52,401 bases of DNA from Flavobacteriales bacterium (lineage in GTDB: Bacteria; Bacteroidota; Bacteroidia; Flavobacteriales_D; Sanyastnellaceae): positions 1 to 52,401 of the forward strand of contig PKEB01000003.1 of the NCBI GenBank assembly GCA_002863125.1, given 5' to 3'. This document shows positions 42,774-51,287 of the stretch, piece by piece. Under the pieces are notes generated by a model, which saw only the letters and a list, made by a program, of their open reading frames with translations, was not told where the DNA came from and made no database searches. Position 1 is the first letter of the stretch, and every line of letters begins with the position of its first letter. The translations under genes and the position numbers were made by a program.

Positions 42774-44600
42774 ATGATGCGCAGGCCCTTCATTTTGAAC
42801 CGCTGTTCAGCTCCCTACAGAAGGGCGGCCATGCTGCTGCTCACCGCAGGGATTTGGGTTGCAGGGGGATTACCTGCTGCAGCAAACGACGAGGCTGCGC
42901 AAGCGGTGACAACTGATTCTTCCATCGAAGAGGCCGACCTCATGCTCGACCGCGGAGACTCCCTGCTTACCCTCAACAAACCGGTTGCAGCCTTGTCCAT
43001 GTACCGCGGAGCCGTCGAGCGCACGTTTGACCCTTGTCAGCAAGCCCGTGCGCAGGTTGGAATTGCGCAGATCTACACGGACAGCAACAACCCCAATCTG
43101 GCGTTGGCTGCACTCGAACAGGCGCAGCGTGGGTTCTTGGCGTGCGAAGCCGAACTGCGAACGCGCATCGTTGTGCAAGCCGCCGACCTCTGGTTGCAGC
43201 TGCATTTTGAAGACCGAGCCATAGCGCTCATTCAACGTGAACTCGATCTCAATCCGGGATGCACCCAGTTGAATTCCAAACTCGCCGACCTCTGGTTTAC
43301 GGGCGGACATTGGGAAAAAGCCCGCGCCCAATACGCCAAGTGCATTCGCCTCTGCCCCAAACAAGCCCATGACCTGCGTGCCGATTGGATCGGTGCAATC
43401 ATCCAAATCGACGGCGTTCAAGGCCGGGCACCCGGGGACTCCCTCCGTGATCAATTCGAGCAGGAGGCAACCTATCTGGCCCCTTCAGTGGCCCAGGGAT
43501 TTCGGGAACAAATTCACCTCGTCCTCTCCATGCAGGGGTTGCACATGGCGGCGCTGCAATGGGCGCAAACCATCTTGGACGAAACGCCGGCCACCGACGC
43601 AGCACGTTTTGCTGTAGCTCACCTTCGAACAGCCAACAGCGCACAATTTGCCCACCGTCCGCTCGACGCTTTGATTGGCTACCACGAGGCCATCAAGTCC
43701 GCTCGGATCGCAGGCGATCTGACCTTGCTGTCGGAAGCATTGCGCCAGAAAGGACTTTTCGAAAAAGACCGGGGCAATCACGAAGAAGCCCTGCAGGCCT
43801 TCATCGAGTTGGATGAGATCCAATCTGAACGCCTTGCTCGCCAGCCGCAACCATCTGGGCGGGAGGCAAGGCAATTCGAAGAGCAGGTGCTCCCGGCCAT
43901 GGATCCGTTCGACGTGGCGGCATTCGAGCTCGAACGCGCGCAATACTCTCCGTACCGGTCAACCAGTTGGCCTTGGATTGCCGGCATTCTCGCCATTGGT
44001 GTCATCGCATACGCACGGCAACAGCGCTACCTCCGTTCAGCCCTTCACAAAGAGCGCCGGCGGATCATTCGCCTGCGGTCATTGGTTCCCGCCGACCGCC
44101 TGCCGGGCACTTCACCCAAAACGGTCGAAAGCGAAGTCGAATTGGGCACGAGCAGCTTGATGCCAAGCGGTGAATTCATCCAAACGGGCGACGGCGACGC
44201 GCGGTCCCAATCGATTCAGGCGTTCTTGAACGAATTGGACGCCGACTTGCAGAACCGCATTCAATTCAACATCAAGGAGGATGTTCAATTCAGCATCGGT
44301 CCTGAAGTTCGGGTGGTGTTGCGCAACCTGCTCAAGGGACTGGTGGACCTCACAGCGGAGGACCGCCCCCTTGCATTGGGTGTCGAGGCTACGGCAAAAT
44401 CCCATTGGGTGCTGCAGGTAGATAGCCAGCACACCGGCGCCTCCAAGGCGTTCGAAGGGCTCTTCTATGGCAAGGATGCATTGGCATCGTCGCGCTGGAA
44501 TGAGCTGCATGCCCAGCTCCGCAAACTTGCCGGGAAAATCAACATCGAGCGGCTTTCCCCCCTCGAGGAACGGCTCACGTTAACGCTGCCTTACCTGTAG
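42774..44600 (+). CDS. TPR receptor-like membrane protein with degenerate histidine-kinase ATPase domain
   Basis: 608 aa. Signal peptide to about 37 (ATG 42774; ATG 42831 is a shorter alternative). The periplasmic part (about 50-390) is a set of TPR-like helices, then one transmembrane helix (399-413), a basic coiled stretch (RQQRYLRSALHKERRRIIR), and a C-terminal domain (508-608) shaped like a histidine-kinase ATPase: RVVLRNLLKGLVDLT aligns to the N box, KAFEGLFYG to the F box, and ERLTLTLPYL to the last strands. The N-box Asn is Gly522, the G1 glycines are lost, and the G2 GTGLGL motif is absent, so it should not bind ATP in the usual way. No DHp box is seen. Convergent with pheS. Confidence 0.72.
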   Translation: MMRRPFILNRCSAPYRRAAMLLLTAGIWVAGGLPAAANDEAAQAVTTDSSIEEADLMLDRGDSLLTLNKPVAALSMYRGAVERTFDPCQQARAQVGIAQIYTDSNNPNLALAALEQAQRGFLACEAELRTRIVVQAADLWLQLHFEDRAIALIQRELDLNPGCTQLNSKLADLWFTGGHWEKARAQYAKCIRLCPKQAHDLRADWIGAIIQIDGVQGRAPGDSLRDQFEQEATYLAPSVAQGFREQIHLVLSMQGLHMAALQWAQTILDETPATDAARFAVAHLRTANSAQFAHRPLDALIGYHEAIKSARIAGDLTLLSEALRQKGLFEKDRGNHEEALQAFIELDEIQSERLARQPQPSGREARQFEEQVLPAMDPFDVAAFELERAQYSPYRSTSWPWIAGILAIGVIAYARQQRYLRSALHKERRRIIRLRSLVPADRLPGTSPKTVESEVELGTSSLMPSGEFIQTGDGDARSQSIQAFLNELDADLQNRIQFNIKEDVQFSIGPEVRVVLRNLLKGLVDLTAEDRPLALGVEATAKSHWVLQVDSQHTGASKAFEGLFYGKDALASSRWNELHAQLRKLAGKINIERLSPLEERLTLTLPYL

Positions 44601-44609
44601 AACTGCGGA

Positions 44610-45638
44610 CTACCGCTCGCCCTGAAACTGCTCCAAGAAGCGCATGTCGCTCTCGAAGAATGCGCGCAGGTCTCCAATTTGGTACTTCAGCATGGTGATG
44701 CGCTCCACCCCCATGCCGAAAGCGAAGCCGGAATACACCCGCGAGTCAATGCCTGAGGCTTCGAGTACCGCTGGATCAACCATGCCGCAACCCAAAATCT
44801 CGAGCCAACCGGTGCCCTTGGTAATGCGTTTGTCCACTTCCGTTTCCAATCCCCAATACACATCCACTTCAGCGCTGGGTTCGGTAAAAGGGAAATACGA
44901 CGGCCGGAGGCGGATTTTGGTGTCTGCCCCAAAGAATTCCTGTGCAAAACGCAAAAGGGTCTGCTTCAAATCAGCAAACGAAACGCCCTTATCGATGTAC
45001 AGTCCCTCAATCTGATGGAACATGCAGTGCGCCCGCGCGCTGATTGCTTCGTTTCGGAAAACCCGACCCGGCATGATGATGCGCATGGGCGGTTCGCGCT
45101 TTTCCATTTCCCGCACCTGCACGGACGACGTGTGCGTCCGCAGCAACATATCCGGTTTCCTGTCTACAAAAAACGTGTCCTGCATATCGCGGGCCGGGTG
45201 CTCTTCGGGGAAGTTGAGGCCACTGAAAACGTGCCAGTCGTCTTCGATTTCCGGCCCCTCCGACACCACAAATCCCATGCGCTCGAGAATGCCGATGATC
45301 TCCCGTCGGACCACGCTCAGCGGGTGGTGAGCTCCCACGGGAATTCCGCCACCCGGGCGTGTCCAATCGAATTGGGGGGCATCATCACTGGTGGCTTGCG
45401 ATTGACTCGAAGCGCCTTCAGCAACGCGCTGCTCAACCTGTTGTTTGAACTCGTTGATGAGCTTTCCAAGCTCGCGCTTCTCCTCGTTCGGGGCGGCTTT
45501 GAAGTCCGCCATCACATCCTTCATTTTTCCCTTTCGCCCCAACCACTGAATGCGGAATGCTTCCACCTCATCTGCGGTGGTCAATTGAACAGCCGCCACT
45601 TCGGCTGTCCACTGCGCCAATTGTTCTTTGAGTCCCAT
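44610..45638 (-). CDS. pheS: Phenylalanyl-tRNA synthetase alpha subunit
   Basis: 342 aa class II catalytic subunit of the (alpha-beta)2 enzyme. The N-terminal coiled-coil arm (about 1-85) is followed by motif 1 (HHPLSVVRREIIGILERMGF), motif 2 (RIIMPGRVFRNEAISARAH, then MFHQIEGLYID), and motif 3 (GFAFGMGVERITMLKYQI). The start ATG is one base after the stop of the cyclophilin gene, so they are co-transcribed. The beta subunit, pheT, is on the opposite strand 1.8 kb away and not in an operon with it. Confidence 0.97.
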   Translation of the reverse strand: MGLKEQLAQWTAEVAAVQLTTADEVEAFRIQWLGRKGKMKDVMADFKAAPNEEKRELGKLINEFKQQVEQRVAEGASSQSQATSDDAPQFDWTRPGGGIPVGAHHPLSVVRREIIGILERMGFVVSEGPEIEDDWHVFSGLNFPEEHPARDMQDTFFVDRKPDMLLRTHTSSVQVREMEKREPPMRIIMPGRVFRNEAISARAHCMFHQIEGLYIDKGVSFADLKQTLLRFAQEFFGADTKIRLRPSYFPFTEPSAEVDVYWGLETEVDKRITKGTGWLEILGCGMVDPAVLEASGIDSRVYSGFAFGMGVERITMLKYQIGDLRAFFESDMRFLEQFQGER

Positions 45639-45639
45639 C

Positions 45640-46395
45640 TTATCGAATTACCTCCATCGCCATGCGGACATCGGTTCGTGGACGGTTGCCCGCTGCCGTG
45701 GGCACCGCAGCGACTGAATCGATGATGTCCAAGCCATCCACCACGTAACCGAACACGGTGTAGTTGTTGTCCAAAAACGGGGTGCCGCCGTCGGTCATGT
45801 AGCGTTCAATGGCTGCGTCCGGATACTTAAAAGGCTCTCCGGCATCCACGCCGGGTCCAACGTTGCGGGCTTCGATGTTCAGCAGCTCCACCTTCGAAAA
45901 GCTCCGGCCATGAACCAAGTAAAACTGGCTGCCCGAGCTCTTGCGTTCTGGATTGACGGCATCGCCTTGGCGCGCCGCGGCCAATGCCCCTTTGTAGTGC
46001 AGCAAATCCGTGGTGATTTCGGCGGGAATCTGGTACCCCGGGCCACCTGAGCCGAGTGGGGTGGAGAGCGATGCCGTGCGGCTCGCCGGGTCACCGCCCT
46101 GGATCATGAATTCATTGATGACGCGGTGAAACAACAGGCTGTCATAGAATCCATTTTCCACCAATTCAATGAAGTTGTCCCGGTGCTGTGGGGTCTGGTT
46201 GGACAACTCAACGACCATGTCACCGAAATCCGTGCTGATCCGCACTTGGCGCAAATCCTCTCCTTCTTCAACAGGCGCCGAAGCACCCATTTTTTCGCCT
46301 CCAGCAGGTGCAGATTCACCACAACCGACGAGCCCAAACCCCACGACAATTGCGAAAACCGCAGCGATATAATGCACTGACTTATTGAAATTCAT
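45640..46395 (-). CDS. Cyclophilin-type peptidyl-prolyl isomerase lipoprotein
   Basis: 251 aa. A lipoprotein signal ends at GLVGC (C25). The cyclophilin domain (about 50-250) has VRISTDFGDMVVEL, LLFHRVINEFMIQGGDP and GSQFYLVHG, and ends with YTVFGYVVDGLDIIDSVAAV; these carry the active-site Arg, Phe and Gln positions. It helps fold exported proteins at an envelope membrane. The ATG at 46395 is chosen; a TTG-start extension to 46422 is less likely. A TAACTTTG box lies 37 bases upstream. pheS follows one base after its stop. Confidence 0.93.
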   Translation of the reverse strand: MNFNKSVHYIAAVFAIVVGFGLVGCGESAPAGGEKMGASAPVEEGEDLRQVRISTDFGDMVVELSNQTPQHRDNFIELVENGFYDSLLFHRVINEFMIQGGDPASRTASLSTPLGSGGPGYQIPAEITTDLLHYKGALAAARQGDAVNPERKSSGSQFYLVHGRSFSKVELLNIEARNVGPGVDAGEPFKYPDAAIERYMTDGGTPFLDNNYTVFGYVVDGLDIIDSVAAVPTAAGNRPRTDVRMAMEVIR

Positions 46396-46432
46396 GACTT
46401 TTTGAAGATATTTGGTGTTCAATCTAAGCCTG

Positions 46433-46440
46433 CAAAGTTA
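46433..46440 (-). promoter_or_regulatory. -7 box TAACTTTG for the cyclophilin-pheS unit
   Basis: TAACTTTG on the minus strand, an exact TAnnTTTG match 37 bases before the ATG at 46395. It also lies just before the start of the plus-strand lipoprotein gene. Confidence 0.6.
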
Positions 46441-46449
46441 GACGACCTC

Positions 46450-46827
46450 ATGCGAAATGTTTCCCTTTCCCTCGGTGCAATGGCACTCGGTGCTGTTTTA
46501 AGCCTCTCCAGCTGTCATGAAGTGGAAGAGACCATTGCGAACGTCGTTGTCTTGAACGACCTCGGCGCACCGGTGCAAGGGGCGACCGTTCGGTTGTATG
46601 CTTTCGGTTCGGTGGATCAGGATTTTGTAGGGGAGCCGCGGTTCGATACCACCGCCGTTTCAAACGCTGCAGGCCAGGTAAGCTTCAACTTTTCTGAATT
46701 CTACGTCGAAGGCCAAGCCGGCTTTGCCGTGTTGGACATCGAAGCTTCCAAAGCCGCACTCTACGGCACGGGGCTGATTAAGATTGAGGAGGAGATGACC
46801 AACGAGGCGACGGTTTACATCGAGTAA
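46450..46827 (+). CDS. Small lipoprotein with carboxypeptidase-regulatory-like (Ig-like) domain
   Basis: 125 aa. A lipoprotein signal peptide ends at LSLSSC (C22). The rest is a single beta-sandwich of the type in which NVVVLNDLGAPVQGATVRLY begins the first two strands and AAGQVSFNF the later ones, as in carboxypeptidase-regulatory-like / transthyretin-like domains of Bacteroidota. Role unknown; probably cell-surface or periplasmic. ATG 46450 is used; a TTG-start extension upstream adds only 16 non-signal residues. It is divergent from the cyclophilin and convergent with the next small gene. Confidence 0.78.
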   Translation: MRNVSLSLGAMALGAVLSLSSCHEVEETIANVVVLNDLGAPVQGATVRLYAFGSVDQDFVGEPRFDTTAVSNAAGQVSFNFSEFYVEGQAGFAVLDIEASKAALYGTGLIKIEEEMTNEATVYIE

Positions 46828-46834
46828 TCGCCCC

Positions 46835-47179
46835 TCACCCGCCGGCAATCCAAGCGGCGAAATACTCCACCAACGCCCGCTTCATCAACAGTTCTTGTTC
46901 CTGCTTCGAAACCGCAGGAATCTCGGCGATGCGTTCAAAATGCGGCCACCCGTCTTCATCGGTGCCCAACGCCTTGTAAAAGCCGAGCGGCTCGAGCAGG
47001 GTACACACTCCAACGTGCATCACCTCCAGTTTTTCGTCTTTCTTGAAGGGTTTGAAACCCTGTCCGCATTCCTGAAGGCCCACGGTAAAAATCATGGTGG
47101 TCAGATCCGGCGGTTCTCCGAAACGCTGCTCCATGAGGCACTCCAGTTTAATCCAGTCCTTTTCAAAAGCATAATCCAT
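46835..47179 (-). CDS. Conserved small cytoplasmic protein of unknown function
   Basis: 114 aa, no signal peptide or membrane segment. It begins MDYAFEKDWIKLECLMEQRF and continues with TTMIFTVGLQECGQGF, MHVGVCTLLEPLGFYKALG and a FERIAEIPAVSKQEQELLMK segment, mostly helical. I recognise similar uncharacterised proteins in other Bacteroidota but no function. The ATG at 47179 begins 54 bases downstream of the tRNA-Pro gene on the same strand, with no promoter of its own visible, so it may be transcribed from the tRNA-Pro promoter. The frame upstream of 47179 runs through the tRNA and is not coding. Confidence 0.78.
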   Translation of the reverse strand: MDYAFEKDWIKLECLMEQRFGEPPDLTTMIFTVGLQECGQGFKPFKKDEKLEVMHVGVCTLLEPLGFYKALGTDEDGWPHFERIAEIPAVSKQEQELLMKRALVEYFAAWIAGG

Positions 47180-47233
47180 GATCAGCGGTTGCGTGGTGCA
47201 AAAAACCCGAGGCACAAGCCCCGGGCTTCGATG

Positions 47234-47306
47234 TCGGGATGACTGGACTTGAACCAGCGACCACACGTCCCCCAGACGCGTACTCTACCAACTGAGCTAC
47301 ATCCCG
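47234..47306 (-). tRNA. trnP-GGG: tRNA-Pro, anticodon GGG
   Basis: 73 bases on the minus strand: acceptor CGGGATG/CATCCCG, D stem GCTC/GAGT, anticodon stem CGCGT/ACGTG with loop CTGGGGG (anticodon GGG), T arm GCTGG-TTCAAGT-CCAGT, discriminator A. The 5' C and acceptor are typical of tRNA-Pro. The CCA end is not encoded (the sequence continues CAT). Confidence 0.95.
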
Positions 47307-47334
47307 ATTCCCCTTCAATTTCTCGTTGGGACGG

Positions 47335-47342
47335 CGAAGGTA
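47335..47342 (-). promoter_or_regulatory. -7 box TACCTTCG for tRNA-Pro
   Basis: TACCTTCG on the minus strand ends 28 bases before the tRNA 5' end, in the 150-base gap before pheT. Confidence 0.5.
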
Positions 47343-47428
47343 CTCAACTTTCTTTTTTGGCCGAAGGTTTTTCCGCTTCATTCTGCCAAAAGAACGGGCA
47401 TTGCTATGGTGAGCACGGCCGCTCCTGC

Positions 47429-47436
47429 TAACTTTG
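47429..47436 (+). promoter_or_regulatory. -7 box TAACTTTG for pheT
   Basis: TAACTTTG, an exact TAnnTTTG match 20 bases before the ATG at 47457. It lies after the alternative upstream start at 47406, supporting ATG 47457. Confidence 0.6.
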
Positions 47437-47456
47437 TCGGTACCAAATCTGTACCG

Positions 47457-49949
47457 ATGAAAATCTCGTTCCAATGGCTCCAGGACCTGCTGCCGGTCAA
47501 GACCTCTGTGGAAGATGCCGCAGCCGTACTCACCGCGACGGGATTGGAAGTCGAAGGGGTGGAATCGGTCGAGAGCATTCCCGGCGGATTGAAGGGGTTG
47601 GTCGTGGGTGAAATCACGTCGTGCGGTCCCCACCCCAATGCGGATCGGCTTCAAGTGTGCGAAGTGAATGTCGGTGGCGACGAAACGCTGCCCATCGTCT
47701 GCGGGGCCAAAAATGCCCGGCTAGGATTGCACGTGGTCGTCGCTACCGTCGGCACCGAATTGCATCCCGTCAATGGGGAGTCCTTCAAAATCAAGAAGGG
47801 CAAGATCCGCGGCGAAGTGAGCATGGGCATGATTTGCGCAGAAGACGAGATTGGTGTCGGCCGGTCCCACGAAGGCATCATCGAGCTGGACCCCACGTGG
47901 ACCCCCGGCACGTCTGTCGCAGCCGTTTACAACCTCGAATCAGATGCGGTGTTGGAAATCGGACTGACCCCCAACCGCACCGACGGTATGAGCCATTATG
48001 GGGTGGCTCGGGACCTACGCGCAGGCTTGCTCCATGGAACCGTCGAAGGAATTCAAGAGGCGGTTGGCACTGTAAACGCCCCTGCCACAGCGTCGATACC
48101 GACGGCCAAGGGGCCCTTCGAACTGACCATTGAAACCGGCGATGGATGCCCGCGCTACCTCGGATTGTTGATTGAAGGCGTTCGCGTTGGTCCGTCTCCC
48201 GATGCGATTCAACAGCGACTGAGGGCGATTGGCGTCAATCCCCAGAACAACGTTGTGGACGCCACGAATTACGTGTTGCACGAAATGGGCCAGCCGCTGC
48301 ATGCCTTCGACGCGGATGCCATTGAAGGCAACGCGGTCGTGGTTCGGCATCCCCATCCCAGTGAGAAATTGACGACGCTCGATGGAGAAGAACGCACCCT
48401 CCATGCAGACGACCAGGTCATCGCAGACGCCAACAAAGCCATGTGCTTGGCCGGTGTGTTTGGCGGTGACACAAGCGGCGTTTCTGAGTCGACGACCCGG
48501 GTATTCCTCGAGTCGGCCTACTTCAATCCGGTCGTGACGCGAAAAATGGCCAAGCGCCACGGCTTGTCCACGGATGCCTCGTTCCGATTTGAACGGGGAG
48601 TCGATCCCGAAATAATCGAGGCAGCCCTCGCCCGGGCAGCGGCGCTCATCACCGAGTGGGCCGGAGGCACGGCCACGGCCATGCACGAAGCCACAGCTGG
48701 AGAATTACCGGCAGGACAGACCGTCACCTTGGAATGGGCTCAGCTGTATCAATTGATAGGCATTGCCTTGGAAAAGGAAACCGTCCATACCATCCTCAAG
48801 GATCTGGACATTGCCGTTGTCAGCGACGACGGCACCGCTCTTTTGGTGAACGTCCCCGCCTACCGGCATGACGTAACCCGCCCGGCAGATGTAGTGGAAG
48901 AAATCCTGCGCATCTACGGTTTCGATAAAATCCCTTTGCCTGAGCGGCTGATTTCTACCGCTGCACACCAGGCCGGTGTACCCGCCGAAGCGTTCCGATT
49001 GCAAACGTCCAATTTCTTGGTCAGCCGTGGCTTCCAGGAAATGATGAACAACAGCATGACGCGGGGCAGCTACACGCAAGACCTCGGGGAGGACGGTGAA
49101 GACGGCTGGGACCTCTCGCGCCAGATTGCGCTCTTGAATCCCCTCAGTTCCGACCTAGGGGTGATGCGCCAATCGCTATTGTTCCAGGGGCTCGAAGCTG
49201 TGGTTCGGAATGCGAATCACCAACGCCCAGATCTCCGTTTGTTTGAACTCGGCAAAGTGTACCAGCACCGCCAAAACGCTGATGCTGAGTCCGAAAACGC
49301 TGCGCAGCGTTACGAGGAGACCGAACGCCTGGCCATCTTCATGACGGGCGCCGGAGCGCCGGAAAACTGGAACAATGCTTCAGGCAGCGTAGACGCGTAT
49401 GCACTCAAAAACGAAGTCGACAATTTGCTCGCCTCACTTGGTATTTCGCCAAACGCAGTAAAAGATTCCCCCCTTCAGTCCTCTTTAATCAGCGAAGGTG
49501 TCGAACTAAGCTGCCAGGGCCAAGTCATCGGCCGCATGGGCAAAGTTCGCTCCTCAGTCGCGCAAAGCCACGGGGTCAAGCAAGACGTCTTCTGGGCAGA
49601 TTTGGCCGTGAAGCCGCTGACCAAAATATCAAGCCGGTCGCGTGTCAAAGCCAGCGATCTGGCGAAGTTTCCCGCTGTACGCCGCGATCTCTCGTTGATC
49701 CTCAAGGAAGGTACCCCGTTCGGTGCCATCCGGGATGCAGCAATGAAGGCAGAGAAAAAACTGCTCAAACGCATCGGCTTGTTCGATGTCTACGAGGGCA
49801 AAAACCTCGAACCGGGTCATGTATCGTATGCTGTTTCTTTGGTCTTGCAGGATGAAGAAAAAACCCTCAACGAAAAGCGCATCGAACAATGCGTTCAACG
49901 GATTCTCGATGGTATCGTCCAAGCAACCGGGGCCCAACTTCGAGATTAA
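47457..49949 (+). CDS. pheT: Phenylalanyl-tRNA synthetase beta subunit
   Basis: 830 aa. The conserved start MKISFQWLQDLLP is followed by the tRNA-binding OB domain (about 40-150, GEITSCGPHPNADRLQVCEV), the B3/B4 editing region, the B5 domain (about 400-480), the catalytic-like module, and the C-terminal anticodon-binding ferredoxin-like domain (FDVYEGKNLEPGHVSYAVSL). It pairs with PheS to charge tRNA-Phe. The start is ATG 47457, after a TAACTTTG box. A PlsC-like gene follows 12 bases after its stop. Confidence 0.96.
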   Translation: MKISFQWLQDLLPVKTSVEDAAAVLTATGLEVEGVESVESIPGGLKGLVVGEITSCGPHPNADRLQVCEVNVGGDETLPIVCGAKNARLGLHVVVATVGTELHPVNGESFKIKKGKIRGEVSMGMICAEDEIGVGRSHEGIIELDPTWTPGTSVAAVYNLESDAVLEIGLTPNRTDGMSHYGVARDLRAGLLHGTVEGIQEAVGTVNAPATASIPTAKGPFELTIETGDGCPRYLGLLIEGVRVGPSPDAIQQRLRAIGVNPQNNVVDATNYVLHEMGQPLHAFDADAIEGNAVVVRHPHPSEKLTTLDGEERTLHADDQVIADANKAMCLAGVFGGDTSGVSESTTRVFLESAYFNPVVTRKMAKRHGLSTDASFRFERGVDPEIIEAALARAAALITEWAGGTATAMHEATAGELPAGQTVTLEWAQLYQLIGIALEKETVHTILKDLDIAVVSDDGTALLVNVPAYRHDVTRPADVVEEILRIYGFDKIPLPERLISTAAHQAGVPAEAFRLQTSNFLVSRGFQEMMNNSMTRGSYTQDLGEDGEDGWDLSRQIALLNPLSSDLGVMRQSLLFQGLEAVVRNANHQRPDLRLFELGKVYQHRQNADAESENAAQRYEETERLAIFMTGAGAPENWNNASGSVDAYALKNEVDNLLASLGISPNAVKDSPLQSSLISEGVELSCQGQVIGRMGKVRSSVAQSHGVKQDVFWADLAVKPLTKISSRSRVKASDLAKFPAVRRDLSLILKEGTPFGAIRDAAMKAEKKLLKRIGLFDVYEGKNLEPGHVSYAVSLVLQDEEKTLNEKRIEQCVQRILDGIVQATGAQLRD

Positions 49950-49961
49950 AACCCAACCAAC

Positions 49962-51287
49962 GTGGCGAAAAAAAAAGACAAATTGTTTGTGGAGCCGCCA
50001 ATCCACCGGCGTCATTTTGGTTACGGAACGGCGGTTCATTTGGTTCAATCGGGCGTCAACCGCTTCCACCGAATTGAGCGTGTAGAAGGCCTAGAAAACC
50101 TCCCCGATCCTCATGAAGCGACCATCATCGTCGGCAACCACCAGAATGGTTTGATGGACGCCATCGTCCAGAGTGCGATGCTTAGCCCCAACCAAATCCA
50201 CTTCCTGACTCGGGCAGATGTTTTTTACCAGAAGACAGCACGTGCCGTGCTTTTTGCCTTCAATCAGATGCCAATCTACAGGCAGCGAGATAAGCTGTCT
50301 GATGGGCGCGAACGCAACCGGCGCATCTTTGAAATCTGTGCGGAAAGATTGAACATTGGAGCCTCGGTTGGCCTCTTTCCAGAAGGGAATCACCGAGCGG
50401 TCAAAACCCTCCGCCCATTGCGCCGAGGCGTGGTGGACATGATCAATAGCGCGCTCAAATTGAATCCGGAGATGAAGCGTTTGAAGTTGGTGCCCATCGG
50501 CATCGATTATGAACAGATGACCGACTTTCGCCGGCGATTGAGTTACCGCGTTGGAGCGCCGGTATCTTTTGAAGACCTCATTGATCCCCACACAGGTGAA
50601 ATCCCGCCCGGAGGACTTCTCGAGCGACTGATGGATGCCATGGACGAATTGCTCGTCAACATTCAACCTGAATCGCATTACGACGCATTGCTTCCCTACG
50701 TGCAAGCCATGCGAACAACAGAAACGGAAAATTGGATTTCCACACGTGACGAAATCCGTCACTTTCAATCGTTTGGGGAGGAGGCGCTCGAATCGATTCG
50801 ACAAGCCCATACTGAAGCGGTAGCTGCCGGCGTCTTTGCGGATGCCAGGCCCGAAGACCTTGGGCAAGGCCCTGACTTCGCGCGCAACGCCCCGTGGTGG
50901 ATTTGGCCCTTAGCTCCGCTCGCAGCAGTCGGAGGTGCATGCGCTTATCCATTCTCCAAGTTTGTCGGAGCGCAAGCTGATAAGCGGGTCAAAGATCCGT
51001 GCTTCACAAGCACCTTCAAGGTCTCTGTCGGCATGTTCCTGTTTCCCATTTATCTGTTCATCCTCGCGTGGCCGTTGGCACGCATCGCATCCGGTGAATG
51101 GGGCGGATGGCCCGTCGTTGCTACCTACGTATTCAATTTAATCGGAAGTCGTTTTGCCGGATGGTGGTACGGCCTTTACCTCGATTGGAAAGGCAAACGC
51201 TGCGCTCAAGAGGTCTATTCGAATCCCGCAAAATCCGCAGCTTGGTCTGCGTACGTCGCCACCGTAAAATCCCACCTCAACGCATGA
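49962..51287 (+). CDS. PlsC-like glycerophospholipid acyltransferase
   Basis: 441 aa, longer than E. coli PlsC. The N-terminal acyltransferase domain (about 30-260) has the acceptor-site motif GNHQNGLMDA, where His is followed by Asp after five residues rather than the usual four, and FPEGNH. The C-terminal part has three or so hydrophobic segments (about 314-334, 352-373, 385-405) and a short cytoplasmic tail. It probably acylates a lysophosphatidate-like or related lipid in the inner membrane; substrate uncertain. The start is GTG 49962. The next gene starts in an ATGA overlap with its stop. Confidence 0.85.
   Translation: MAKKKDKLFVEPPIHRRHFGYGTAVHLVQSGVNRFHRIERVEGLENLPDPHEATIIVGNHQNGLMDAIVQSAMLSPNQIHFLTRADVFYQKTARAVLFAFNQMPIYRQRDKLSDGRERNRRIFEICAERLNIGASVGLFPEGNHRAVKTLRPLRRGVVDMINSALKLNPEMKRLKLVPIGIDYEQMTDFRRRLSYRVGAPVSFEDLIDPHTGEIPPGGLLERLMDAMDELLVNIQPESHYDALLPYVQAMRTTETENWISTRDEIRHFQSFGEEALESIRQAHTEAVAAGVFADARPEDLGQGPDFARNAPWWIWPLAPLAAVGGACAYPFSKFVGAQADKRVKDPCFTSTFKVSVGMFLFPIYLFILAWPLARIASGEWGGWPVVATYVFNLIGSRFAGWWYGLYLDWKGKRCAQEVYSNPAKSAAWSAYVATVKSHLNA

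Noticed and set aside
47180-47266. Upstream extension of the 114-residue gene through tRNA-Pro
   Set aside because: The frame crosses the tRNA gene; the conserved-looking N-terminus starts at 47179.
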